Shown: in pieces, positions 35,746 to 44,900 of the stretch
Layout of the letters: every line of letters begins with the position of its first letter
Numbering within the stretch: position 1 is the first letter of the stretch
Assembly (NCBI RefSeq): GCF_019880405.1
Contig: NZ_CP082269.1
Span: 124,001 to 188,000, forward strand
DNA: 64,000 bases
Source of the DNA: Enterobacter sp. C2
Lineage (GTDB): Bacteria; Pseudomonadota; Gammaproteobacteria; Enterobacterales; Enterobacteriaceae
Direction of reading: 5' to 3'
The notes under the pieces: generated by a model
Seen by the model: only the letters and a program-made list of their open reading frames with translations
What the model was told of the DNA's origin: nothing
The model's database searches: none
Program-made: the position numbers and the translations under genes

Positions 35746-36187
35746 TTCCTTAAAAACCGAAGCGACGTAGCCCTGATAAGCGTAGCGCCCTGCGTTAAAG
35801 TATTTCTAAATATTTCATACGGTAACTTTTTATTAAATTAAGAACTATCTTATTCAACCTGTTACGCTGAAATTAAGCGCTAAATAACCCCTGTTAAAAG
35901 TCTAATTTGTTTTTAATTAGCATTATATTCCAACTGATTGCTGTTTATTCGCTATTTAAAGCTTTGCTGTTTTTTGCGGCAAAAACAGATAGCATGTGTC
36001 CCGCAAATCTTTATATTACTGCTGTAAATAGGCCGAAAGTCGTAGAGCAGTCATATAAAGATGTAATAATTAAGCATACGGAAGACGGCTAGCGGCTCCT
36101 GTATCAACACATAATAAAATTCGAGACCCTTACAGATGAATAGCCACGTTGGTCAATATGGTGGTGGGGCTTTTTTGTTTGTAAATC
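35746..36187 (+). promoter_or_regulatory. AT-rich promoter and leader of the bcsOQABCDZ operon
   Basis: About 440 AT-rich bases with no supported gene. Inverted repeats: CTAATT (35902-35907) with AATTAG (35915-35920), and CTGTTTTT (35967-35974) with AAAAACAG (35981-35988). The final part ends in a terminator-like hairpin listed separately. A 61-residue open frame at 35907-36092 has no coding character I trust. I see no c-di-GMP riboswitch core. Confidence 0.55.
36142..36176 (+). terminator. Terminator-like hairpin 12 bp ahead of bcsO
   Basis: AGCCAC (36142-36147) pairs with GTGGGGCT (36164-36171) with a two-base bulge, followed by an unbroken T-run to 36176. As it lies between the dpp terminator and the first bcs gene, it cannot serve an upstream gene and is a candidate attenuator of the cellulose operon. 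Confidence 0.5.
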
Positions 36188-36742
36188 ATGAGTATAGATA
36201 TGAATAATTATGATGATTTGCAGAGGTTTAAAGACAAGACTCACACACAGCAACACGATTTTAAAGATTTCTCGTCGCAAAACCTCGCGCATGACTACGG
36301 CAACTGGGCCATTATCAACCAGCTCTCTCCCGCGACCGAAGCGTCCACGCTGGCGATGGGCGGCCATGTCTCGCTGCCCGTTCCGCAGTCCGTTGATGCG
36401 GATACCTTTGCCCTGAAAGAGCAGCCGTTTGCTGCGCCAGCGGCGCTCGCCCCGGCTCCGCTGCCTGACGCTGCGCCAGCGATTTTCCAGAGCGTTGCGG
36501 CCCAGCTGGCTACGCCGCCCGCTGCCCCGGCATTTGCGCCTGCCCCTGCGGCACCGATCCCGGCAGCCGAACCTGTGCCGATGCCAGCGCCGATGCCGGC
36601 TCCCGCACCCGCTGCGCCCGCCGTCGCCGCACCCGTGAATTTCTCCCAGCTCTTTGCGCCCAAAGCCGCAGAGGCGAAGCCCACCGTTGAAAAAAACCAG
36701 CCGTTGAAATCGCTGTTAGAAAGGATCGCTTCATGCCGTTGA
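36188..36742 (+). CDS. bcsO: BcsO, proline-rich cellulose biosynthesis protein
   Basis: 184-residue protein with no signal peptide. The N-terminal 45 residues (NNYDDLQRFKDKTHTQQHDFKDFSSQ...HDYGNWAIINQL) and the C-terminus (VNFSQLFAPKA and NQPLKSLLERIASCR) are conserved in enterobacterial BcsO as I recall them; the middle, about residues 78-150, is a low-complexity Pro/Ala tract. BcsO accompanies bcsD in BcsD-containing cellulose operons and is thought to partner BcsD in an intracellular scaffold like the proline-rich CcpAx/BcsH of acetic acid bacteria; that role is inferred. The start could be ATG 36188 or ATG 36200; neither has a strong ribosome-binding site. Overlaps bcsQ by 10 bp. Confidence 0.82.
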   Translation: MSIDMNNYDDLQRFKDKTHTQQHDFKDFSSQNLAHDYGNWAIINQLSPATEASTLAMGGHVSLPVPQSVDADTFALKEQPFAAPAALAPAPLPDAAPAIFQSVAAQLATPPAAPAFAPAPAAPIPAAEPVPMPAPMPAPAPAAPAVAAPVNFSQLFAPKAAEAKPTVEKNQPLKSLLERIASCR

Positions 36743-37536
36743 TCTGTGTCTGTTCCCCGAAGGGTGGGGTGGGAAAAACAACCATGACGGCGAACCTGGC
36801 CTATGCGCTGTCGCGCGCGGGCAATAAAGTGCTGGCGATTGATTTTGACGTGCAGAATGCGCTGCGCCTGCACTTCGGTGTCCCGCTCTCTGACGGCCGC
36901 GGCTTCGTCGCGAAAGCAGCTGAATCCCCCGACTGGAGCCAGTTTGTGCTCTCGGCGGGCGGCAACATCTTTGTTCTGCCTTACGGCGATGCGACCGAGC
37001 CACAGCGCGAGGCGTTTGAAGCGCGACTGGTACAGGATGAGCACTTCCTGCTGCGCGGTCTGAGCACCCTGCTTAACTACCCTGGGCTGATTATCATTGC
37101 CGATTTCCCACCCGGGCCCTCGCCTGCACTAAAAGCGCTGTCACGGCTGGCCGATCTGCACCTGGTCTCGCTGTTGGCCGATACCGCCTCCCTCTCCCTG
37201 CTGCCGCAGGTGGAAAACAACCGTTTAACCGGCGACGTGCTTAACCGCAAGGCAGGTTACTACGTGGTACTGAACCAGAGCGATAACCGTCGCCAGATCA
37301 GCCGCGACGTGACCGCCTTTATGGAGCAGCGGCTGGGCGAGCGTTTGATTGGCGTGGTTCATCGTGATGAGAGCGTGATCGAAGCCAACGCCTCTCAGCA
37401 GTCAATTTTCGATTTTAGCCCGGCCTCGGCGGCGGCATTTGATATCGAACTGATTGCCAGAAAGGTGACCAATATTCTGGGCGTGAGGGTCGGCGACGGC
37501 ACTGTTCACAGCCAGCCAAAGATGTCTGGATTCTAA
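36733..37536 (+). CDS. bcsQ: BcsQ of the first cellulose operon, ParA/MinD-type ATPase
   Basis: 267-residue ATPase of the ParA/MinD/SIMIBI class. The deviant Walker A motif is complete, CSPKGGVGKTT at residues 7-17, with both the signature and the P-loop lysines; DFDVQNALRLHFG follows as the A' motif. In cellulose systems BcsQ is linked to polar localisation and assembly of the synthase. It differs clearly from the second-operon BcsQ, whose P-loop lacks both lysines. Coupled to bcsO by a 10-bp overlap; bcsA follows 18 bp later. Confidence 0.9.
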   Translation: MPLICVCSPKGGVGKTTMTANLAYALSRAGNKVLAIDFDVQNALRLHFGVPLSDGRGFVAKAAESPDWSQFVLSAGGNIFVLPYGDATEPQREAFEARLVQDEHFLLRGLSTLLNYPGLIIIADFPPGPSPALKALSRLADLHLVSLLADTASLSLLPQVENNRLTGDVLNRKAGYYVVLNQSDNRRQISRDVTAFMEQRLGERLIGVVHRDESVIEANASQQSIFDFSPASAAAFDIELIARKVTNILGVRVGDGTVHSQPKMSGF

Positions 37537-37554
37537 TTTTCGCCAGGGCGAACA

Positions 37555-39663
37555 ATGAAAAAGTTCCTGTTTTATCTCTTGATCCTGGCGCTGGCGCCTG
37601 CCGCCGTGCTGGTGGTCATCACGCCAATGGATAGCCAGAAGCAGTATCTCTTTGGCCTGATCAGCATCGGCATTCTGTTTTTAATGGGCTACAGCAAAAA
37701 GCGCAGCATCTCCGTGATCATGGTGGTGATGTCGTTCCTGATGTCGACGCGTTATATCTACTTTCGCGCGACCCAGACCCTGCATTTTAACTCCGAGATA
37801 GAGACCATTTTAGGCATCGGCCTGTTCCTCGCCGATCTCTACGTCTGGGTCATGCTGCTGCTGAACTACCTGCAAACCATCTGGCCGCTAAAGCGCGAGA
37901 TCGTGCCGCTGCCGCAGGATATGAACCTGTGGCCGACCGTTGACGTCTACGTGCCCACCTATAACGAATCGCTGGACGTGGTGCGCGACACCGTGCTGGC
38001 GGCGCAGTGCATCGATTACCCCAAGGATAAAATGAAAATTTATATCCTCGACGACGGCAAGCGCAGCGAGTTTGCCATGTTTGCCGCCGACGTTGGGGTG
38101 GGGTACATCACCCGTAACGACAACTCACACGCCAAGGCGGGCAACCTTAACCACGCCATGAAGCTTACCAACGGCGAGCTGATCTGCGTCTTCGACTGCG
38201 ACCACGTCGCAACCCGTATCTTCCTGCAGGCCACCGTCGGCGGCTTCCTGAAGGATCCCAAGCTGGCTCTGGTGCAAACGCCGCACTTCTTCTACTCGCC
38301 GGATCCCTTTGAGCGTAACCTCTCCGTGGGCCGCAATATCCCTAACGAAGGGATGCTGTTCTACGGCCCGATCCAGCGGGGTAACGATAACTGGAACGCC
38401 ACCTTCTTCTGCGGCTCCTGTGCGGTGATCCGCCGCAGCGCGCTGGAGGAGATTGGCGGCTTTGCAGTAGAGACGGTGACCGAAGATGCCCATACCGCGC
38501 TGAAAATGCAGCGCCTGGGCTGGGGCTCGGCGTTTATTGATATTCCGCTGGCCGCCGGGCTTGCTACCGAGCGTCTGGTGCTGCACATCATCCAGCGTAC
38601 CCGCTGGGCGCGCGGCATGACGCAGATCTTCCGCCTCGACAACCCGCTGTTTGGTCGCGGCCTGACGTTCCAGCAGCGCCTGTGCTACCTCAGCGCAATG
38701 CTCTACTATCAGTTTGCCATCCCGCGTATCATTTTTTTGACTGCGCCGCTGGCCTACCTGCTGTTTAACCTCAACATCATCTACTCCTCGGCGAGCCTGG
38801 TCTTTGCCTACGCGCTGCCGCACCTGTTCCTGTCGATCTACCTTAACTCGCGGCTGAACGGACGCTACCGCTACAGCTTCTGGGGCGAAATCTATGACCT
38901 GGTGCTGGCGTTCCATATCGTGCTGCCTACCGTGGTTACCATGCTCTTCCCGAAGCGCGGCAAGTTTAACGTGACCGATAAAGGCGGCCTGCTCAACGTC
39001 GGCTACTTTGACTTCAGCGTCGTGCGCCCGCACCTGGTGATCGCCTTCCTGCTACTGATCGCCGTGGTCTGGGGCATCGTGCGTGCCTTCGCCTGGGACC
39101 ACTTTGCTGTCGATCCGAAGGTTATCGCCCTTAACGTTGGCTGGGGTCTCTATAGCCTGATCTTCCTGCTGGCGGCGATCGCCGTTGCTCGGGAAACGCG
39201 CCAGACGCGGAAAACAATCCGTATCGACGTCAAAATCCCGGCGCTGATCCACTACGCCAGCGGTATCTCTTCCCGCAGCGAGACCGCTGACCTCTCTATG
39301 GGCGGTTGCCGCGTCGCGGTGCCGGATGACCGTCATCTGACCGATGAGATCGAGGAGATTGAGCTGCTGCTGCAGTCGGGGGCGATCAGCATTCCGGTGA
39401 AAACCATCGCCGCCGACGATGCCTACGTGCGCCTGATGTTTGAAGATATTCCGCTCTCCCGCCGCCGCGAGCTGGTGCGGGTGGTGCTCTCCCGCGCCGA
39501 TGCGTGGATCCAGCCGCCGCGCCCGCAGGACAATCCGTTCCGCTCAATGCTGACCATTATGCGCTGCGTGTTTGACCTCTTCTGGCTGACGTGGAAGTCA
39601 CGCCGCGAAAACCGCCGCCAGCGTGCGGTGCTGAAGGCGGCACAGGAGGAGAGCAGCGTATGA
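37555..39663 (+). CDS. bcsA: BcsA, cellulose synthase catalytic subunit (first operon)
   Basis: 702-residue processive glycosyltransferase (GT2) that polymerises UDP-glucose and extrudes the glucan. Catalytic motifs in order: D130 in DVYVPTYNES, ILDDGKR, FDCDH (DxD), VTEDAHT, and the acceptor-site QRTRWARG. Eight or so membrane segments flank the catalytic domain. The C-terminal PilZ domain has R552-KTI-R556 and D579-LSMGG, the c-di-GMP-binding residues, so activation by c-di-GMP is expected. It lacks the roughly 170-residue N-terminal extension of the second-operon BcsA. ATGA overlap with bcsB. Confidence 0.95.
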   Translation: MKKFLFYLLILALAPAAVLVVITPMDSQKQYLFGLISIGILFLMGYSKKRSISVIMVVMSFLMSTRYIYFRATQTLHFNSEIETILGIGLFLADLYVWVMLLLNYLQTIWPLKREIVPLPQDMNLWPTVDVYVPTYNESLDVVRDTVLAAQCIDYPKDKMKIYILDDGKRSEFAMFAADVGVGYITRNDNSHAKAGNLNHAMKLTNGELICVFDCDHVATRIFLQATVGGFLKDPKLALVQTPHFFYSPDPFERNLSVGRNIPNEGMLFYGPIQRGNDNWNATFFCGSCAVIRRSALEEIGGFAVETVTEDAHTALKMQRLGWGSAFIDIPLAAGLATERLVLHIIQRTRWARGMTQIFRLDNPLFGRGLTFQQRLCYLSAMLYYQFAIPRIIFLTAPLAYLLFNLNIIYSSASLVFAYALPHLFLSIYLNSRLNGRYRYSFWGEIYDLVLAFHIVLPTVVTMLFPKRGKFNVTDKGGLLNVGYFDFSVVRPHLVIAFLLLIAVVWGIVRAFAWDHFAVDPKVIALNVGWGLYSLIFLLAAIAVARETRQTRKTIRIDVKIPALIHYASGISSRSETADLSMGGCRVAVPDDRHLTDEIEEIELLLQSGAISIPVKTIAADDAYVRLMFEDIPLSRRRELVRVVLSRADAWIQPPRPQDNPFRSMLTIMRCVFDLFWLTWKSRRENRRQRAVLKAAQEESSV

Positions 39664-41951
39664 GACGTTTAACCACGCTGGCGCTGCTGGCCGGCGCGCT
39701 GTTTATTACCCCGCTCTATGGGGAGGAGACCACGCCTGCCGATCTGCTGCCGCTGGATCTGCCTCCACCGGTGGCAAGCCCGATGCCCGCCCCGGCGGCG
39801 TTCATCCCGTCGGTGGTGAGCGACATCTCGCTGGCGCAGATGGGCCAGCCGCAGGGTATTGTCCTCAGCGGCGGCCAGCTGCAGGGCGGGGTGGCTTTCA
39901 CCCTGCCGGTGAGCCAGGTGATCACTAATGCCCAGCTGGCGCTAAACCTCAAGGTCTCCCCGGCGATGGCGACCCGTAACGCCACGATGCAGTTGATGCT
40001 CAACGGCCAGCCGCTGGGCACCGTGCCGCTGGGGGCCGCCGACAGCGACGTCTCCCGCTTCCAGCTTGACGTGCCGGCGGCGCTGCTGGTCTCCAGCAAT
40101 ACCATCAGCTTCAAGATCAACGACGGCGACGCGATGATGTGCCAGCGCGATCTCACGGATAAGTATCGCGTGACCATCCTGCCGGACTCGAAGTTTAGCC
40201 TTGAGGGCCAACAGCTGGATATTGGCGCCGATCTTAGCCATTTCCCGCGCCCCTTCTTTGACAGCATGCAGATGACGCCTGCCACCATCGCCTTTGCCTT
40301 CCCGGCGAAGCTGACGGCGGACACCATCAGCGCGGCGGCGTTGATCTCCTCGTGGATGGGCATCCAGGCAGACTATCGCGGCGTCTCGTTCGCCGCCCTT
40401 ACCGATCGCCTGCCGGAGAAGAACGGCATTCTGGTTGGTCACCCTGGCGAGCGCATCGGCGGCCTGACTCTGCCCCTCAGCACCGGGCCGACGCTAAGCA
40501 TTATTGATAATCCGGCGAACCCCACCTACAAGCTGCTGCTGGTGGTGGGCAGCGACGATCGCGCCCTGCGGGCAGCGGCCTGGCGTCTGACGCGGGATAA
40601 TTTCGCCCTGCAAACCCCACGCGTCACGGTGGAAGGCGAGTCGATCCCGGTCAGCAAGCCCTACGATGCGCCGCGCTGGATCCCCACGGATCGTCCGGTG
40701 AAGCTCTCGGAGCTGATCCGCAAGGATCAGAGCATGACCGTGAACGGGATCTGGCACGACGCGCTGCGGGTTGCCTTCCGCGCCGCACCGGATCTTTTCC
40801 TCTGGGACGGGGAGACCATTCCGCTGCGCATCGGCTACCGCTTCCCGTCGGAGAGCTGGATTGATGAAGATCGCTCCTGGCTGAGCATGACCATGAACGA
40901 CACCTTCCTGCACAACCTGCCGGTCAACAAGCAGGGCGCGCTGGAGACGCTGTGGCACAAAATGGGCGGCGACGCGCGGCAGGAGCAGTTCGACATGCCG
41001 CTGGAGCCGTACATGATCTACGGCGACAACCAGCTGTCGCTCTACTTCAACATCGTGCCGAAGGAGAGTGCGCCGTGCAGCGTGCTGCTGAACAACAACA
41101 TCAAGAGCCGGGTGGATGATGACTCGTGGATCGATCTGAGCCACACCCGCCACTTCGCGCTGCTGCCGAACCTCTCCTACTTCGTGGGGGCCTCGTTCCC
41201 CTTCACCCGGCTGGCAGACTACTCAGAAACCGTGCTGCTGCTGCCGGAGAAGCCGAGCGAAACCCAGGTCGGGACGCTGCTGGACATGGCGGCCCGCGCC
41301 GGTAACGCCACCGGAACGGCGCTGAGCCACAACCGCGTGGTGCTGGGCATACCCACTGCGGGATCGAACCTGGCGCTGCTGCAGGATCGCGACGTGCTGG
41401 CGGTGACCGGGCTGGATCAGCACGATTTCAACCGCGAGCTGTTAAAAAGCTCGCCTTTTGTGGCCCACGACAGCCTGCTTAGCGTCCGCGAGCCGACCCA
41501 GTGGCAGAAGATCCAGCGCTGGATGGCCGGGGACTGGAATGCGGATGGCCTGGAGGCCGATCGCTACTTCTCATCGAACGAGGCCTGGCGCGGCTTCGTC
41601 AGCTTCCGCTCGCCGTGGAGCAGCGGGCGCACGGTGGTGACCGCTATCGGCAGCAGCGACGACCAGCTCTCGCGGCTGCACAGCGATCTCACCTCGCCGA
41701 AGATCAACGCTGGCATTCGCGGCGACGCGGCGATCATTACCAACGAAAACGGCGTGCGCAGCTTCCGGGTCGGTGCGCAGTACCCGCGCGGCGAGATGCC
41801 GATGCACCTGATGGTGATCTGGTATGCCAACCAGCACTCCGGGCTGCTGGCGGTGCTGGGGCTGTGCTTCAGCATTATCGTCGGGCTGGCGCTGTATGCC
41901 CTACTGAAAAAACGGGCGCGTAAGCGGCTGGATCCGCAGGATGGAGAGTGA
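39660..41951 (+). CDS. bcsB: BcsB, cellulose synthase periplasmic subunit (first operon)
   Basis: 763-residue partner of BcsA, anchored in the inner membrane by a C-terminal helix (LLAVLGLCFSIIVGLALYALL) and otherwise periplasmic, with carbohydrate-binding and flavodoxin-like domains guiding the polymer. Signal peptide MRRLTTLALLAGALFITPLYG. The start is ATG at 39660, which overlaps the bcsA stop as ATGA; a longer frame from 39591 runs inside bcsA and is rejected. C-terminal RKRLDPQDGE resembles the other BcsB's RRRLDPHDDE. Confidence 0.94.
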   Translation: MRRLTTLALLAGALFITPLYGEETTPADLLPLDLPPPVASPMPAPAAFIPSVVSDISLAQMGQPQGIVLSGGQLQGGVAFTLPVSQVITNAQLALNLKVSPAMATRNATMQLMLNGQPLGTVPLGAADSDVSRFQLDVPAALLVSSNTISFKINDGDAMMCQRDLTDKYRVTILPDSKFSLEGQQLDIGADLSHFPRPFFDSMQMTPATIAFAFPAKLTADTISAAALISSWMGIQADYRGVSFAALTDRLPEKNGILVGHPGERIGGLTLPLSTGPTLSIIDNPANPTYKLLLVVGSDDRALRAAAWRLTRDNFALQTPRVTVEGESIPVSKPYDAPRWIPTDRPVKLSELIRKDQSMTVNGIWHDALRVAFRAAPDLFLWDGETIPLRIGYRFPSESWIDEDRSWLSMTMNDTFLHNLPVNKQGALETLWHKMGGDARQEQFDMPLEPYMIYGDNQLSLYFNIVPKESAPCSVLLNNNIKSRVDDDSWIDLSHTRHFALLPNLSYFVGASFPFTRLADYSETVLLLPEKPSETQVGTLLDMAARAGNATGTALSHNRVVLGIPTAGSNLALLQDRDVLAVTGLDQHDFNRELLKSSPFVAHDSLLSVREPTQWQKIQRWMAGDWNADGLEADRYFSSNEAWRGFVSFRSPWSSGRTVVTAIGSSDDQLSRLHSDLTSPKINAGIRGDAAIITNENGVRSFRVGAQYPRGEMPMHLMVIWYANQHSGLLAVLGLCFSIIVGLALYALLKKRARKRLDPQDGE

Positions 41952-41965
41952 ACAGGGTGACAACA

Positions 41966-44900
41966 ATGACCATTAAAACCGCCCGTCGGTTATCTACCCT
42001 CTGCCTGTCAGGCGCGCTGACGCTCGGCGCGGTAAGCCAGGCGCAGGCTGCGCCAAACGATGCGGCGTTAAAGGCGCTGTTTGACCAGGCTAACTACTGG
42101 CATGAGAAGTCCCATGACGATCTGGCGAGCGAGTCGCTGAAGAAAGTGCTGATGGTGGATGCCAACAATACGCAGGCGCTCTATCTGATGGCGCTCTGGG
42201 CGCAGCAAAACGGCGATCTGCAAACCGCTGCGCAGTGGCGTGCCCGGCTTGCCGCCGTGGCGCCCGCTGACGCGGGACTCCAGGCGCTGGATAACGCCAA
42301 ACAGCTGGCGCAGGTGCCTCAGGGGCAGCTGACGTTAGCCCGCCAGCAGGCGCGCAGCGGCAATGTGCCGGCAGCGCTGGCAACCTGGCGCAGCATGTTT
42401 AATGGCGATACGCCGCCGCCAAGCCTGGCCCCGGAATACTACCTGACCATGGGCAGCGACAAGTCGCTCTATCCGCAGGCGGTAGGGGAGCTCCAGCGTT
42501 TCGTTGCCGAGAACCCGCAGGACAACGCGGCGCGGGTCGCGCTGGGTAAAATGCTAACGTGGCGGGAAGAGACTCGCCGGGATGGGATTGCCCTGCTGGA
42601 GCCGATGGCCAGCGGCAGCCGCGAGGCAGATGACGGCCTGCGCCAGGCGCTGCTGTGGCTGGGGCCGCAGGCGGGCGACGAACGGCTGTACGATAACTTC
42701 CTCCAGCGCCACCCTCAGGATGGCGACGTGCAGGCCTACTACCGAAAAAACGTCGGTGGTGCGGCGAAGGGCGAGGGCTTTACCGCCCTCAACAGCGGCG
42801 ATACCGGCTCGGCGAAGCGCCAGTTTGAGCAGGTGCTGCAAACCAATCCTGAAGATGCCGACGCCCTGGCCGGGCTGGGCTACATCGCCCAGCGCAACGG
42901 CGACTATAAAGCCGCCTCGCAATACCTGAACCGCGCCGCCAGCCAGGGCGGCGACGCCTCGGCGGAGCGCAAAACCCAGGCAGAGGATGCGGCCTTCTAC
43001 GGTCAGCTCGCCGAGGCGCAGCAGGCGCTTAAAGAGGGCAACGTCAGCCAGGCGCTGGCCCTCTCTGCCCCGCTGGCTCAGCAGAGCGGCGAACGCGGCA
43101 CGGCAGCGAAGCTGTTTCGTGCCGACGTCCTGCGGCATAACAAAGACTATCCCCAGGCAGAGCAGGCTCTGCGTGCGGTGTTAAACGACCAGCCGCAAAA
43201 CGCCGCCGCCAGGGAGAACCTCTTTTACGTCCTGCGGGAGCAGAACAAGTCTGACGAGGCCCAGGCGATGCTGCGCACGCTGCCCGCCAGCCTGCAGGCG
43301 AAGCTCCAGCCGCGCATCGTCACCGGTCTGCCGGGAGATCCTATTCGCCGCCAGGCTCAGCAGGCCGCCGCAGCGGGCAACACCCAGCAGGCTATCGCTA
43401 TCCTCCAGCAGGGCGTGAGCCGCTTGCCGGACGATCCGTGGCTGCGTCTCGATCTGGCCCGCCTGCTGCAAAAGAGCGGCAGCGGCGAAGAAGCCGGCTC
43501 GGTGATGGCACCGGTTGCGCGCAACGGCGCGGGGGCCAGCTCGCTCTACGCGGCCGCGCTTTTCGCCAGCGAGAACGGGGCATGGCAGCAGTCGCAAACC
43601 CTGCTGTCGCGCATTGCGCCCGCCAGCCAGAACGGGCAGATGCGCGATCTGGCCCAGCGGGTGAACTACAACCTGCAGCTAGCCACCGCCGAGCGCTACC
43701 TGGCCCAGGGCAATAACGTTGCCGCCGCCAACACGCTGAAGACCCTAACGCATCGGCCACCGGAAAGCCCGGTGGATGCGGGCAAGCTGGCGAAGCTGCT
43801 GGCCCAGAGTGGGGATCTCAGCGGCGCGGTGGCGCTGGTGCGGGAAAACCTGCGCCAGGGCGTGCAGGGCAACGCCGGAGACTACGCCGATCAGGTTACG
43901 GTCCTGAACAAAGCCGGGTTAGACAACGAGGCGCAGGCCTTTCTTGCCAATCCCGAACTACAGGCACGCAGCACGCCCACGCAGCTGGCGGGGATCCGCA
44001 ACGGCTACGTGATCAACGAGGCCGACCAGCTGCGCGAGCAGGGTAACTATGCCGCCGCCTATGACAAGCTGATGCGGGCGATGCAGAGCGATCCGCAGAA
44101 TACCGATCTGATGTTCGCTATGGCCCGCCTCTATCAGACCGGCAAGATGAACAAAGAGGCCGGGGTGGTTTACGACTACCTGATAACCCGGGATACCGAC
44201 GATCAGGCCGCTCGCGTGGGGGCGATTGACGTGGCGCTGGCAGAGAACAACGTCGAGAAAGCGCAGACGCTTGCCGGCGGTCTGCGCAACGACAGCTCAG
44301 CGGATCGCATGCTGCTGCTGGCCCGGCTGGAGGAGGCGAAAGGCAATCATCAGCAGGCGATGACTTACCTGCGCAGCGCCCGAGGCAAGCTGCTGGGAAT
44401 GGCGTCCACCAACGCTGCCGCAACGCCTACCATCGGCGGCGTGCTGCTGGCGGACAACCCGTTCGTGGGTAACAGCAAGATGGCATCGCGCTCAACGTAC
44501 GGCGAGGATAACAACCTGCCGTGGCAGGTGGCGCAGACGGCACGCGAGCCGGGCAGCACCCTGCCAGGCACGACACGCACCGACCTGCCGATGGAAACCG
44601 TGCAGAGCCGCACCCTGCGTCAGGTCGATGAGATGATGCAGGATCTGCAGCAAAAAACCGGTATGTGGGTGCAGGGCGGGGTAGAGATCCGCGGCCGCGA
44701 CGGCGAATCCGGTACCAGCAAGCTGACCGAAGCCAAAGCGCCGCTGACGTGGTCCAGCTCGCCGTTTGGCGAATCGCGCTTCGAGTTCACCGCCACCCCG
44801 ATCACCCTCAGCGCGGGCAGCGCCTCGGGAGATGCATGGCGTCGCTACGGCACCAATCCGCTCAACAATGCCATCAGCAACATTACCTCGTCGATTGATA

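Noticed and set aside
35907-36092. Small open frame (61 residues) in the bcsO leader
   Set aside because: No ribosome-binding site, no conserved pattern I know, and it overlaps inverted repeats; treated as non-coding leader.
35746-36187. Possible c-di-GMP riboswitch ahead of bcsO
   Set aside because: The conserved GEMM core and tetraloop receptor are not visible; only simple hairpins are present.
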